This document shows positions 15,068-24,832 of a stretch of 27,799 nucleotides of DNA, piece by piece (within the stretch, counting starts at the first letter, position 1; each line of letters begins with the position of its first letter). The notes beneath the pieces were generated by a model. That model did not search any database. It was not told the DNA's origin and saw only the letters and a list, made by a program, of their open reading frames with translations. The stretch spans positions 1 through 27,799 of the IMG/VR virus record IMGVR_UViG_3300042514_001575. One strand, 5' to 3'. Both the position numbers and the translations under genes were made by a program. The DNA is from a virus.

Positions 15068-15628
15068 TTAATTTGAATTACAATTTTGATTGAATACTAT
15101 TAGATTATTTGATGAATAATATCTTAATTCCGTTGCTGATGGTGTTGGCGTCATTGTTGGAGTTGTTGTATTTGTTGGTGTTATTGAAGTTGTTGGTGTT
15201 ATGGTTGGTGTTATTGATGGTGTTATTGAAGTTGTTGGTGTTATAGTTGGTGTTATTGATGGGGTTGGTGTAAATGTTGGTGTAGCAGATGCTGATGGTT
15301 GTATAGTTGGTGTAACTGATGGTGTTGGTGTATATGTTGGTGTTGTCGTATTGGTTGGTGTTACAGTAGAGGTCATAGTTGGGGTTGGTGTTGGGGTTGG
15401 TGTTGGTGTTGGCGATGCTGACACTGGAATTGGAGGAAAATATCCCTTATGTTGAAATCTAACTATCTCGTAATCTATCTTATCATTTATTGCATTGCTA
15501 ATTATTGTATCTTCATATTGTTCAATAACATCATCTTGACCTAAATTTTCCACATTAATACTAACAGGAATGCTTATGGTTAAATCATTAACATTTGGTA
15601 ATCTTAATTTATATTTATTCACACTCAT
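15068..15628 (-). CDS. Small tail protein with long Thr-Pro linker
   Basis: 186 residues from ATG 15628; a TTG at 15631 is in frame, but the adjacent ATG is preferred. Residues 1-72 form a small folded domain (starting [20 protein letters not shown]). Residues 73-164 are a Thr/Pro/Ser/Ile linker dominated by TPT, TPS and ITP, and a short tail of about 20 residues follows. The start overlaps the end of the 553-residue gene by 14 nt. The stop lies 1 nt before the probable start of the FISUMP gene. The pair could therefore act together, with the Thr-Pro protein as a flexible anchor; this is inference. The linker contains a tandem 42-bp DNA repeat (15181-15264). No family name was recognised for the N-terminal domain. 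Confidence 0.7.
   Translation of the reverse strand: MSVNKYKLRLPNVNDLTISIPVSINVENLGQDDVIEQYEDTIISNAINDKIDYEIVRFQHKGYFPPIPVSASPTPTPTPTPTPTMTSTVTPTNTTTPTYTPTPSVTPTIQPSASATPTFTPTPSITPTITPTTSITPSITPTITPTTSITPTNTTTPTMTPTPSATELRYYSSNNLIVFNQNCNSN
15181..15264 (-). repeat. Tandem 42-bp repeat in Thr-Pro linker
   Basis: Two adjacent 42-bp copies (15181-15222 and 15223-15264) differ at 2 positions. Each encodes 14 residues of the [14 protein letters not shown] type. It is a length-variable linker segment, probably from recent slippage or unequal crossover. Confidence 0.9.
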
Positions 15629-17276
15629 CAATAATAGGTTTTACAACAACACCGCTCCCATCATTTAATAATGAATTAAAATCATACCCAGAAGTATCTG
15701 GTATTAATTTGAATATTACATCTGAAAATGGATAAAATGTATCATTAACATATGGGTAATTAACCCCATTTGAATTCTCATCAAAAAAACCAACACTATA
15801 AATATCTCTCCACCTAAATTGGGCATCAAATTTTGAATAGAATGCATAGCTTGGGATGTTATCTTTTGATGTTAAACCAACTGATTCAACATAATTTGAA
15901 AATACCTTTAATGTCATTCTATTATGTGGCTTATAATAATATCCTGACTTATTATTATCATAACCAGCAACCCTAAAAACACTTTCATTATGTTTTATTT
16001 TATAATAAAAATCTGAAATAACAATCTCCTCTTGATTATATTCATTATATTCACAAAAATCACCATCAAATTCATTGGGGGGATTGTAATAATAAAAATT
16101 TGATTTTGCGTCATCTGAATATGATATTGCCATAATATTGCTATTGGATAATGTGTTGCTATCATCCCACCAATCACTAACTGACTCACTTCTATTAAAA
16201 TCCCAGCCTTGTTTCATTGGTTTATTTTTTGATGCAAAAAACCCAGAATACCCTTTAAATAAAATTGTTAAATATAATTCAGTTAAAGGTCTGTTTCTAT
16301 TATCAACAATTCCTTCAATATCAATTTCATCCTGTATGGTAAAATTATATGATTTATTTGAACCTATTCTTTTTGTTGGGAATTTATTATTATTATCATC
16401 ATAACTTAATGTTTCTATCCCATCATAAATACCAGATTGAAATCCTGCTTTTGTGGCAACAACTCTATCACCCCCTTTTATAACTTTGTGTTTTCTAATA
16501 TAATATTTTGAAATGGTTTCACCGCTATTGGCACTATTTGTAACACGCCTTAATGTTCCATATACATTTCCTTTTATTTTATCATTAATGTTAATGATGT
16601 TAATTATAGTCTTTTCAGAATTAAAAGAACCATCACCAAATGATAATATATTATGCAAAGATTCATTATTACCAATTTTAATCATCACACTCTCCCCTAA
16701 ATTCAAATTATGATTTAATCCACAAATAATTTTTGTCACATTAAAACCATTAATTGTTATATTTTCAGAAACAAATGGAATGCCATCACCAGCAACCCAT
16801 TCAAAATCTTTTCCCTTAAAACCAATATTTAATATCTTTTTATTATCTTCAGAAGATGGATAAGTTAAATAATAATTCCAATTATATGTAAATGCACTAA
16901 TGCTTTCAAAACCAAAAGCAGTTGTTGTTTTTGGTCTAAAAAAATCAAACTCATAAGATTGTAATAACCCCTTTCTAACATTTTTAGATTGAATGATTAA
17001 TGAAGATTTTAATGGATAAATTAATTCATCTTCATATTTGGTTGTTGTTGTTCCAGAATATATATTATTATATAAATAACTTATGTTATAAACTGGTCGT
17101 ATCTTAAATGATGCACTCTTCTCCTTCTCATACAATTCCTTTAAATCTATGTTAACACTTCTATCAAATTCAATTAATTCTTTGGATGAATTAACAAGGT
17201 CAACTGATATTTGTGAATCAATTTCATCCCCAATCTTATTTCTATAAATGCTTGGTACTATAATATAGTTATTCAT
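15615..17276 (-). CDS. Unknown large tail-module protein
   Basis: 553 residues from ATG 17276, which overlaps the end of the 1700-residue gene by 8 nt (ATGAATAA). No family was recognised. It is a soluble, beta-rich, aromatic-rich protein with no signal peptide or membrane helix. Residues about 350-560 contain several Tyr-rich segments and [15 protein letters not shown], and the C-terminus reads KPIIDECE. It follows the baseplate genes and precedes the Thr-Pro and FISUMP genes, and it overlaps both neighbours. A structural role at the baseplate or baseplate/fibre junction is the best inference. Its order after the gp6-like gene and the 1700-residue gene recalls the T4 gene 6-7-8 order, but I see no sequence evidence that it is gp8. 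Confidence 0.6.
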   Translation of the reverse strand: MNNYIIVPSIYRNKIGDEIDSQISVDLVNSSKELIEFDRSVNIDLKELYEKEKSASFKIRPVYNISYLYNNIYSGTTTTKYEDELIYPLKSSLIIQSKNVRKGLLQSYEFDFFRPKTTTAFGFESISAFTYNWNYYLTYPSSEDNKKILNIGFKGKDFEWVAGDGIPFVSENITINGFNVTKIICGLNHNLNLGESVMIKIGNNESLHNILSFGDGSFNSEKTIINIININDKIKGNVYGTLRRVTNSANSGETISKYYIRKHKVIKGGDRVVATKAGFQSGIYDGIETLSYDDNNNKFPTKRIGSNKSYNFTIQDEIDIEGIVDNRNRPLTELYLTILFKGYSGFFASKNKPMKQGWDFNRSESVSDWWDDSNTLSNSNIMAISYSDDAKSNFYYYNPPNEFDGDFCEYNEYNQEEIVISDFYYKIKHNESVFRVAGYDNNKSGYYYKPHNRMTLKVFSNYVESVGLTSKDNIPSYAFYSKFDAQFRWRDIYSVGFFDENSNGVNYPYVNDTFYPFSDVIFKLIPDTSGYDFNSLLNDGSGVVVKPIIDECE

Positions 17277-20200
17277 TCAAATATTTTGTTTTAAATTTAT
17301 CCAAAGATGAAAATCCTTTCTTTATTCCAAAATAAAAATGAAATGGTGCACCAACAACAAATTTTGTATTTTCTTGTTTAGTTTTATTATATTTACCATT
17401 TATATCAGAATATATATAACCCCTATGTGAATTATATGCTATATCTGAATTGTCTGAAACAAAATAATCTGTGCTATCATATTCACTAAACTTTGCTGTA
17501 TCATTATTTCTGGGTTTAATTCTTTCAAGAGATTGATACTTTTTTGCAACAATATCAACTTTTTGTGTTCCCCAATTATTCTTGTCTGTTCCAAAAATGC
17601 TATTAGAATTTTCTGCCAATTCCCAAGAATAAAATGGAACCTCTTGTGATCTAATATCAAAATATCTTGGGATTAATGAATTTGTAATACTATCTCTAAA
17701 ACCAATCCTACCAGGTGATATATAATCTTTATAGGTTAAATCATCTTGCAATGATGAATAAAATACCCCCATATAATTTCTACCCTTTTCTCTAAAAATT
17801 AAAGATGGTGAATTATTATTGGTGAAAGAATAAAATTCTGATGAAAACTTCACAACGCCAAATTCTGAATTAATAGACATTAATTGTGCCAAATCACCAT
17901 CTACCTTTTTACCATTTCTACTAAAAAATGAATTTATTGTTATATTAGTATTCTTATTAAGATTTTTCAATATACTAGAATCCAAAACCCTACTCATAAC
18001 AAACATGTTAATTAAATCAGAATTATCTGAATAACTTGTATAATTTATTTGATTTACCATATATCCATAAGTATCAAATCCCCTTGACCCAATTAATAAC
18101 TTATTTTTAATACCCAAATTAATTATGGTTGTTGGATACATTAAATTATAATAATTTAACTTGTTTGCAATATAATTATTCTGGTTGCCAACAAATTGCC
18201 CCATAGTTGTTCCACTATAATAAGGGGAACTTCTATAATAAAAGTTTGAAGTTGTATTATCATAATAAACAATATCCTTGCAATATTGTGGATTATTTCT
18301 ATATGCACCAATAGTGTTTGATTTAAATGATGGCATAAACAAAGATCCATTAACCCAGTTATTAACAAATGTTTCTGATACAATACCTCTACATAAACCA
18401 TAATTTAATTTAAACCTAAAAGCCCATTCACGGAATGCATCAATGTCTGGCAATAAATCAAGTATAGGTCGTCTAACTAATTGGTAACAACCATCCTTAA
18501 TATATATAGATTGTCTTTTAGTTGACTTACATTTTTCAGTTATAGATAATGTTTCTGAATCATTTTTATTTTCATAACAAGATAGGGGAACTAAATCTTT
18601 ACAAGAATTAAATGATGTATTTACACTTGCATACCCTGGTAGCCCCTCTAAATCATTTGCCAAAATATCAGCATCAAAACCAGCATTAATATATAAGGGT
18701 GAATTTTCTCCTGTTGATTTTTTAGGATATTTATATATTGTAAAAGAGTTATTTTGTTGTAATATACCAACCCCATTACTATACCAATTTTTACCATCTA
18801 AACCATCTGATGTTGGTAGCCTATCTGTTCTTAAAATAATTTTGTTACTATTAGAATGAGATAACTTTCTATTCTTTAATTCTAAATGCGAACTATATGA
18901 ATAGTATAACATGAAATTATCAAATTCAAATGGATTAATATCATATTTATTATTTGCCACAACATCACCTTTACCAACCATATATGTACCACCATTAAAA
19001 TCCAATTTTGAATTGCTATATTTTGAATCAATCCATTGGATAGGGGTCTTCTTTGGATAATCCTTTTCCCTCCCCGCACGTTCACTATTGACAATAAAAA
19101 AATTATTATCAGAATCAATAGGTTCAGCACTTACCCAATTTTTTATATACTTAATTAATGTAGGAATAAGGCCTAATTTAATAATAAAAGGTTTAGTTAT
19201 TGGTGAATTACGACCAAATATACCAGAATAATATGAAACAGAATCTGATTCATATGGTCTAAATTCAATTCCTGGTTGAAAACTGTAAGATTCAAAGAAA
19301 ATATCTTCTTGATTTGTTAATGTTTGTGTTGTTATAAAGTCTGATGAGTTACCTCCTTTACCTAAAAGCCTAATATTGCCAGCATATTCATTCAACTTTT
19401 GAATTGGTATATTTAATTTGGTAGCACTATTTATAATTATATTGCCAAATTCATATCCAAATATTTTACTCAAATCATACTTATTATCATATTCTGGAGA
19501 ATATGGATCAACTCCTCTTTGTAATATTAAAACATATTGATTTTCAATACCATTGAAATATTGGATTGGGTTATCTACCACCAACTCATCCCCGGGTGTA
19601 CCTTGACCACCAATTTTAACTCTAAGTACAGCAGGTGAAGTTAAAACACTAGGTAAATAACCTTTAGTATTTGTATCTGATAATTTTATATAATCTGAAT
19701 ATGTTATACCAGTAATAACTTGGAAATACTCAATATCCGAAGCATAATACGATGTGCTTGTTGCTCCTGTTATAAATGGTAATTTATATGTTTGACTACC
19801 TTCTGTATCTTGAGTATTTGCATATTTAACATTTATAATGTTATTTGTATTTGTTATTTTAGTTGTTCCATTAACTCCATATATAATCTCACCTTCAATT
19901 GTTGTTCCGGTGACCAAAAAATTAGGATCTTTTGATAATGAATTATTAACAAAACTTAATATATCCCCAGAATCAAAATAGGCTTCAGATAATAAAACAA
20001 TTACATTGTCATAATGAAATTTATTTCTATTTTCAATAATATCATTAGCAAAAGTAACTTTAACCTTATTTTTTTCATAAAAATAATTCTCCCTTAAATT
20101 AAAATAATTAATTCTTTCACCAATAGGCAATGTTTCACTATATATACTAATTTTTTTATCAATTTGTATTAATTGAAATTCATCTGACCTAGGCATTTTA

Positions 20201-22371
20201 ATATCTGTCTCACCAATTTTTTTAGGATTTATTCCAGATGAGTTGTCTGTCCTACCCCCAATTGATTGAGCAATAGTAAATAATAATAATGGCTTATCAT
20301 CTTCATAATTAAAACTATCTTTATAATTTATATTATCACTAGTATTATTCTCAATAATATTACCCATTAATTTCCAATCAAAATTTTGTGATAACTTATC
20401 ATAATATAATGTATAATTGGATACCTGAGATAATACTCCATTGTTTTGTATTCCACTACCTAAATCAACATCAACTTCTTCCATATCACAAATGCAAAAC
20501 TCACAATTTGGGTAAGTTATATTTGGCAAATGAATTAATTTTAATTTTTTCTTAACTATTTTTTTAAAATTAATTGTCAAATAAACAAGTAAAAATAAAA
20601 TTGGGCCTAATAGTAATAAATCTTTACTAATTTGGAATAATAAAAATGATGCAAATGTTGGTAATGTTGGTATAATCCCTGCTGAAAATAAAGCAACAGA
20701 TATTGCATAATTTTTAATTACATTAGATATATAATTTTTAATGAAAAAACCCAAAAGTACAATTATTGCTGGTAATAATATTACAGCCATAAAATTCCAC
20801 AAAAAAGAAATCAAATGATATCCAAATATTAATGGAATATTAATAAACTGAATAATTTGCAATATTATTGAAAATAAGTAATAAAACAAATCAAAGTTTT
20901 TCACACCATCATTAACTGGGTATTTATTTATTACTTGCTCACAACTTCTATCCCCAATTTCTTTAATTCCAATAAATTTGCCTTTATTTGTCCCACCCTG
21001 ATATTGATCAACCAATCCAGAAACAGTATATACTTTATTATATTCAAATTCATAAAATGTATCTTCACAATTAATTGCAGCAATCTTGTTTGTATATTTT
21101 TTCCAATCAAGTCCAAAATAATATGAACCACTTTGTGCCTTTTTGGCTTCATCATTACTCCCAGAACTTGATGGATTACCACCCCCTTCTGTCCACCCAT
21201 ATTCTTTAATATTTGGCACCAAAAAATTGGCTTTTCTTGTTGTGTTTGTTAAACTAATAGAATCTTCCCATTTTATGTTAAATCTATATTTTCCCCTTGT
21301 TGGAATACCTATTGTTTCATCTTCTGTTATTTGCAAATTTCCATTCTCATCAGTTATGATATAATCCAAATTCATTGGCATTTCAACAACCCAAGTACCA
21401 TCCCCATCAATAACTCTACCCCCATTATCCAATTCATAAAATTCAAGAATGGGCAAACCATCTGAATCAATACTTTTTGTTTGTCTAATTGATTGAATTA
21501 GTCCTGGACCAGTTTCAAGCAAACATAAATTCCCCAAAGATTCTTTAACCCCACAATTAAGTTTAACGCTATCTATGTTATTTGTTCCAAATATTGACCC
21601 AATAAAGATTGATGTTGGTTGAATATCAATACTAGCATCTGTTCTTAAATCAAAATCAACTCTATTAATTGTTGAATCACAAGTTTCTGGATCCCCCCAG
21701 AATGGCGAAACTTCTATCCCTTTAGATAATGAAACAATTTGTGGCAATGATTCCAAATCTGTTGATGCTTGAAATGAATTTCCCTTAAATTGACCCTCTG
21801 CTGCTCTGCCCATCCTTATCAAATCTTGGGGAGTTAATGAAAATGCCCCAATGTCAGATAAATCCAAATCCATAAAAACTGTATGTCCCCCAATTGGAAC
21901 TCCAAATATCATATAATCACCACTATCATTTGTCTTTACAGTGAATTTATAATATTTCTCATAAACTTCAATATATTGGTTTTTTGCCAAAACATCATTC
22001 AATGATGGAAAATTACCTGTGGCAACATGACCTTCATAAGATGGTTCATATGGTAATAAATTATATCTATATCCCTCCTCATTTTTATCACCAATAGATT
22101 TATATGGGTAAATTGAGTTGATTAATGCATTATCTTCATCCTCTGTTGATAGTGGAATAAATACTGATACCCTAGCATTTGCCAATCCAAAACCATTATT
22201 TGCTGTAATCCTACCTGCAACAACCCCATAATTGGCACAATCCAATGTATAGATATCAGATTGTCTAACTTTAAATGATAAAATTTCAAGAAATTCAATA
22301 TTTTGGTCTAACTGAAAATTAACAAAATTATCTTGTCCAATATTGGTTTTTATTCTATATGTATTTTGCAT
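17269..22371 (-). CDS. Giant baseplate-region protein with regulatory-like N-domain and multi-span hydrophobic block
   Basis: 1700 residues from ATG 22371. A TTG lies just before it; ATG is preferred, with AAGG 5-8 nt upstream. Residues about 45-170 contain NYGVVAGRITANNGFGLANA, RVSVFIPL and NDSGDYMIFGVPIGGHTVFM, the pattern of carboxypeptidase-regulatory/Cna-B-like domains. Residues about 495-605 are strongly hydrophobic, with roughly four membrane-length segments (about 494-516, 520-544, 553-576, 583-603). They are followed by a basic KKIVKKKLK and a CEFCIC cluster near 624-629. The remaining 1050 residues are soluble, Asn/Tyr/Ser-rich and unassigned. By position after gp25- and gp6-like genes it occupies the slot of T4 gp7 (about 1030 residues). 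Membrane-like segments are unexpected in a wedge protein and could serve envelope penetration; this is inference. Confidence 0.7.
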   Translation of the reverse strand: MQNTYRIKTNIGQDNFVNFQLDQNIEFLEILSFKVRQSDIYTLDCANYGVVAGRITANNGFGLANARVSVFIPLSTEDEDNALINSIYPYKSIGDKNEEGYRYNLLPYEPSYEGHVATGNFPSLNDVLAKNQYIEVYEKYYKFTVKTNDSGDYMIFGVPIGGHTVFMDLDLSDIGAFSLTPQDLIRMGRAAEGQFKGNSFQASTDLESLPQIVSLSKGIEVSPFWGDPETCDSTINRVDFDLRTDASIDIQPTSIFIGSIFGTNNIDSVKLNCGVKESLGNLCLLETGPGLIQSIRQTKSIDSDGLPILEFYELDNGGRVIDGDGTWVVEMPMNLDYIITDENGNLQITEDETIGIPTRGKYRFNIKWEDSISLTNTTRKANFLVPNIKEYGWTEGGGNPSSSGSNDEAKKAQSGSYYFGLDWKKYTNKIAAINCEDTFYEFEYNKVYTVSGLVDQYQGGTNKGKFIGIKEIGDRSCEQVINKYPVNDGVKNFDLFYYLFSIILQIIQFINIPLIFGYHLISFLWNFMAVILLPAIIVLLGFFIKNYISNVIKNYAISVALFSAGIIPTLPTFASFLLFQISKDLLLLGPILFLLVYLTINFKKIVKKKLKLIHLPNITYPNCEFCICDMEEVDVDLGSGIQNNGVLSQVSNYTLYYDKLSQNFDWKLMGNIIENNTSDNINYKDSFNYEDDKPLLLFTIAQSIGGRTDNSSGINPKKIGETDIKMPRSDEFQLIQIDKKISIYSETLPIGERINYFNLRENYFYEKNKVKVTFANDIIENRNKFHYDNVIVLLSEAYFDSGDILSFVNNSLSKDPNFLVTGTTIEGEIIYGVNGTTKITNTNNIINVKYANTQDTEGSQTYKLPFITGATSTSYYASDIEYFQVITGITYSDYIKLSDTNTKGYLPSVLTSPAVLRVKIGGQGTPGDELVVDNPIQYFNGIENQYVLILQRGVDPYSPEYDNKYDLSKIFGYEFGNIIINSATKLNIPIQKLNEYAGNIRLLGKGGNSSDFITTQTLTNQEDIFFESYSFQPGIEFRPYESDSVSYYSGIFGRNSPITKPFIIKLGLIPTLIKYIKNWVSAEPIDSDNNFFIVNSERAGREKDYPKKTPIQWIDSKYSNSKLDFNGGTYMVGKGDVVANNKYDINPFEFDNFMLYYSYSSHLELKNRKLSHSNSNKIILRTDRLPTSDGLDGKNWYSNGVGILQQNNSFTIYKYPKKSTGENSPLYINAGFDADILANDLEGLPGYASVNTSFNSCKDLVPLSCYENKNDSETLSITEKCKSTKRQSIYIKDGCYQLVRRPILDLLPDIDAFREWAFRFKLNYGLCRGIVSETFVNNWVNGSLFMPSFKSNTIGAYRNNPQYCKDIVYYDNTTSNFYYRSSPYYSGTTMGQFVGNQNNYIANKLNYYNLMYPTTIINLGIKNKLLIGSRGFDTYGYMVNQINYTSYSDNSDLINMFVMSRVLDSSILKNLNKNTNITINSFFSRNGKKVDGDLAQLMSINSEFGVVKFSSEFYSFTNNNSPSLIFREKGRNYMGVFYSSLQDDLTYKDYISPGRIGFRDSITNSLIPRYFDIRSQEVPFYSWELAENSNSIFGTDKNNWGTQKVDIVAKKYQSLERIKPRNNDTAKFSEYDSTDYFVSDNSDIAYNSHRGYIYSDINGKYNKTKQENTKFVVGAPFHFYFGIKKGFSSLDKFKTKYLNE

Positions 22372-22438
22372 CAAGCCTTTTTTTAAGTAAATATTTTATT
22401 GTATATAATATAAAGACTAAACACGTAAAATAAATGAA

Positions 22439-24271
22439 TTATCCTATTGTAACTCCTGAGTTTGTTTTAACACTAATCCTTATATCTCTCTCTGGATATC
22501 TAATGTGATATATTTCTGATGGTTGAGCAAAAATTATCTCATCAGTTGGAACCATCACTCTTGATGCCCCAGGAACCAATCTTGTTGTTGCAAAATCCCC
22601 AGAATAATCACCCCCAATCTCATTTTTAATTGTAAGATTTGAAATTGTCACAACCCCTGTCAATTTTTGAATATTACCTTTTAATTCAGATAAATTAATA
22701 TCTTTACCCAATTGCATATTCTGTGGTGAGAAATAGGTGTTAATGGTAGATATGACAGATTCAACAATGCTTTTGGTGTCAAACCCTTGAACAACTATGA
22801 TATTGGCATCAATACTAACATCAAGTATCTTTGCTGATGAAACAACAACATAGTCATTAATCATCCTATAATTTGAAACATAATTGGCAATGTTATCTGT
22901 TAAAAATCTTGAATTATCACTAATCAATTTCCCATTATTATCATATGACAAAACAAGAATTTGGATTTTATTATCAACTTCTTGAACTGAAACCTTTGCT
23001 GGTGCACCAAATTGTGGGGGCATATTTCTTATGATTGATTCATAGTCTCTTATTGTTACCGCACGTTTTTGTGCCGCAAAATTAAATGAAACAAAATTTC
23101 TAACCTCTTCAACACTTGGCAAACCAGCACCCCCAATTGCAGGGAAAGCATTGTTAACCCTCAATGAATTAATGACTGCTGATTGTTGTGATGGACTACC
23201 ATTAGTAATAGAAAATGTATTAACACCAACTTGATTAATGGTGTTTGGCCCCAAATTTGTATTTAACCCACCCCCAACTCTATATTGAATAAATAAAGTT
23301 GTATTTGGCTTTAATGTTCTTCCTAATGAAAAATTATTTAAATAATTCTGCAATGTTGGAAATTGCCCTGTTGTTGTAAATTGATTCAATTGTTCCAATG
23401 CTGTATTAACCCCATTACCAAATGTAATTTTTTTATATCCTTCTGGAGTAAATTCTGATACAAATCTATTTTCTGTTTGAATATATTTACCAACTTTAAT
23501 AGGGGAGGATCCCGTGTTTTTTGTTGTATCAACAATAAATACCCTATCTTCTGCCAATGAATCTACTTCATACCATTTATTAGTATCACCAATAAATTCT
23601 GAATTTGGGGGGACTGTTCCAATTTGCCCATCTCTTGTTATCACACTAGTAATACCCAAAACATTCTTCTCTGGTAAAAACAATTCAAAAAATGGTCTAA
23701 CATCAGATGAGGTAATAACCCTTTTAAATACTTTTGTCACACCATTAATTACAGGTTCTCTTTTTGTTAACGTATAGTTAATTATATTACTATTTAATGA
23801 ATTTGGTATAACCGTTCTATTCTTATTACCTTGTGCATCATAGTCAGATGAAAAATCAATATCATTAATTGTTTCAAATATAACTCCATTACCCAAAACT
23901 TGCGCCCCTCTTTGAAGAAGACCAGCAAACTTTCCATCTGGCTTATCACTTGATACCGGAACAGTTATGGAAAAATCACACAAAGTTAAAGATGGCCTTT
24001 GCCCAGGCAATTTTAATCCATATGTTCTTGCTATATTATATATTGATGATTTCTGTTGTGCATATTGTAAAACAGTTTCTTGTAAACTTCTATCAATATG
24101 ATAATGTAAATTATCAGCAACCGCAGCATTTAAATCAAGAAATACTGAAAATATTGATGCATCATTAAAATCATTTATTAAATCAGGATAATAAGTTTTA
24201 ACATAATTTAATAATTCTGCTCTTATTCCTTGAAAATCTCTAACGCCATATGAAATTTGTCTATCTGCCAT
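22439..24271 (-). CDS. Baseplate wedge protein, T4 gp6-like / baseplate J-like
   Basis: 610 residues (T4 gp6 is 660). The ATG at 24271 lies 1 nt after the gp25-like stop (TAATATG). The N-terminus has the gp6-like phrase FQGIRAELLNYVKTYYPDLI followed by NDFNDASIFSVFLDLNAAVA. Residues about 390-435 contain RNFVSFNFAAQKRAVTIRDY, ESIIRNMPP and APAKVSVQEV, the core signature shared with baseplate J proteins. It forms the ring of wedge dimers in contractile tails that joins the hub to the outer baseplate and controls sheath contraction. The neighbour order gp25 then gp6 supports it. A 67-bp AT-rich gap separates it from the 1700-residue gene. No anomalies were seen. Confidence 0.9.
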   Translation of the reverse strand: MADRQISYGVRDFQGIRAELLNYVKTYYPDLINDFNDASIFSVFLDLNAAVADNLHYHIDRSLQETVLQYAQQKSSIYNIARTYGLKLPGQRPSLTLCDFSITVPVSSDKPDGKFAGLLQRGAQVLGNGVIFETINDIDFSSDYDAQGNKNRTVIPNSLNSNIINYTLTKREPVINGVTKVFKRVITSSDVRPFFELFLPEKNVLGITSVITRDGQIGTVPPNSEFIGDTNKWYEVDSLAEDRVFIVDTTKNTGSSPIKVGKYIQTENRFVSEFTPEGYKKITFGNGVNTALEQLNQFTTTGQFPTLQNYLNNFSLGRTLKPNTTLFIQYRVGGGLNTNLGPNTINQVGVNTFSITNGSPSQQSAVINSLRVNNAFPAIGGAGLPSVEEVRNFVSFNFAAQKRAVTIRDYESIIRNMPPQFGAPAKVSVQEVDNKIQILVLSYDNNGKLISDNSRFLTDNIANYVSNYRMINDYVVVSSAKILDVSIDANIIVVQGFDTKSIVESVISTINTYFSPQNMQLGKDINLSELKGNIQKLTGVVTISNLTIKNEIGGDYSGDFATTRLVPGASRVMVPTDEIIFAQPSEIYHIRYPERDIRISVKTNSGVTIG

Positions 24272-24272
24272 A

Positions 24273-24749
24273 TTATATATTTATAACCACAAAATCACTC
24301 CCAGCAAACGCATTTGTGTTTGATGTGAATTCAATTTTTATTTTTGCTGTATTTTGATAAGTACCATTACCCGGTGATCTATATATCTTGTCAGATGGTT
24401 TTAAACCAAAATCATCAATATTTAATTTTGATGTATTAACCTCTTCACTAACATCCAAAGGTTCAATAACAATATTTATTATAGTTAAATTTGGTATGTA
24501 TTTGGCAACAGAATCTCTAATATCTGCCTCAATAACATCAAATGAAACAATATCCAAAGGTTCAAATAAAAATTCATATAGCCTTGTTCCAAAATCTGGT
24601 AAATAATATCTACTACCCTTTCTTGTTAATAACAAATGTAATAATGACGCTCTTATCTCATCACCAATATATTCTGTCATCTTTAATGCATCACCCCTTA
24701 AAGATGTATCAAAAGGGAAATCAACACCATATGTAAAACCTTCAGCCAT
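24273..24749 (-). CDS. Baseplate wedge protein, T4 gp25-like
   Basis: 158 residues (T4 gp25 is 132) from ATG 24749. The family hallmark of the gp25/IraD-like domain is clear: DEIRASLLHLLLTRKGSRYY at residues 30-49, LPDFGTRLYEFLFEPLD at 50-66, then a C-terminal strand region. gp25 is the wedge component that contacts the sheath initiation site and gp6. The C-terminus (about 105-158) is longer than in T4 and contains Lys/Asp-rich IDDFGLKPSDKIYRSPGNGT. It is the first gene of the leftward tail cluster, behind the divergent promoter region 24750-24832. Confidence 0.93.
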   Translation of the reverse strand: MAEGFTYGVDFPFDTSLRGDALKMTEYIGDEIRASLLHLLLTRKGSRYYLPDFGTRLYEFLFEPLDIVSFDVIEADIRDSVAKYIPNLTIINIVIEPLDVSEEVNTSKLNIDDFGLKPSDKIYRSPGNGTYQNTAKIKIEFTSNTNAFAGSDFVVINI

Positions 24750-24832
24750 TATAACTCATTTAAATATAAATATATCTTTTTCACAAATTTGTAAACTATT
24801 TTAATTTATTGTATATTTATATAAAAAAAATT
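24750..24832. promoter_or_regulatory. Divergent promoter region with two TATTTATA elements
   Basis: 83-bp, almost GC-free intergenic region between the leftward gp25-like gene and the rightward small gene. TATTTATA is present on the coding strand of each: at 24765-24772 (minus, 15 nt before ATG 24749) and at 24814-24821 (plus, 11 nt before ATG 24833). Divergent transcription must start here or within the flanks, so this is the best place to define the phage's promoter. The plus-strand gene has no Shine-Dalgarno site but an A-run directly before ATG. Confidence 0.5.

Noticed and set aside
15028-15070. Programmed frameshift joining the Thr-Pro gene to the FISUMP gene
   Set aside because: A +1 shift before 15068 would still meet the TAA at 15060-15058 in the FISUMP frame, so a shift alone cannot produce the fusion.
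15201-15455. Plus-strand Val-Gly-rich frame of 84 codons
   Set aside because: Antisense of the Thr-Pro linker at 15137-15415; low-complexity artefact.
20931-21200. Other-frame open stretches within the 1700-residue gene
   Set aside because: Short, without family motifs or start context, fully inside a longer frame with consistent composition.
24809-24832. Longer start (TTG 24809) for the small plus-strand gene
   Set aside because: It would translate the AT-rich promoter region and displace the IRLTE motif from the N-terminus; ATG 24833 fits better.
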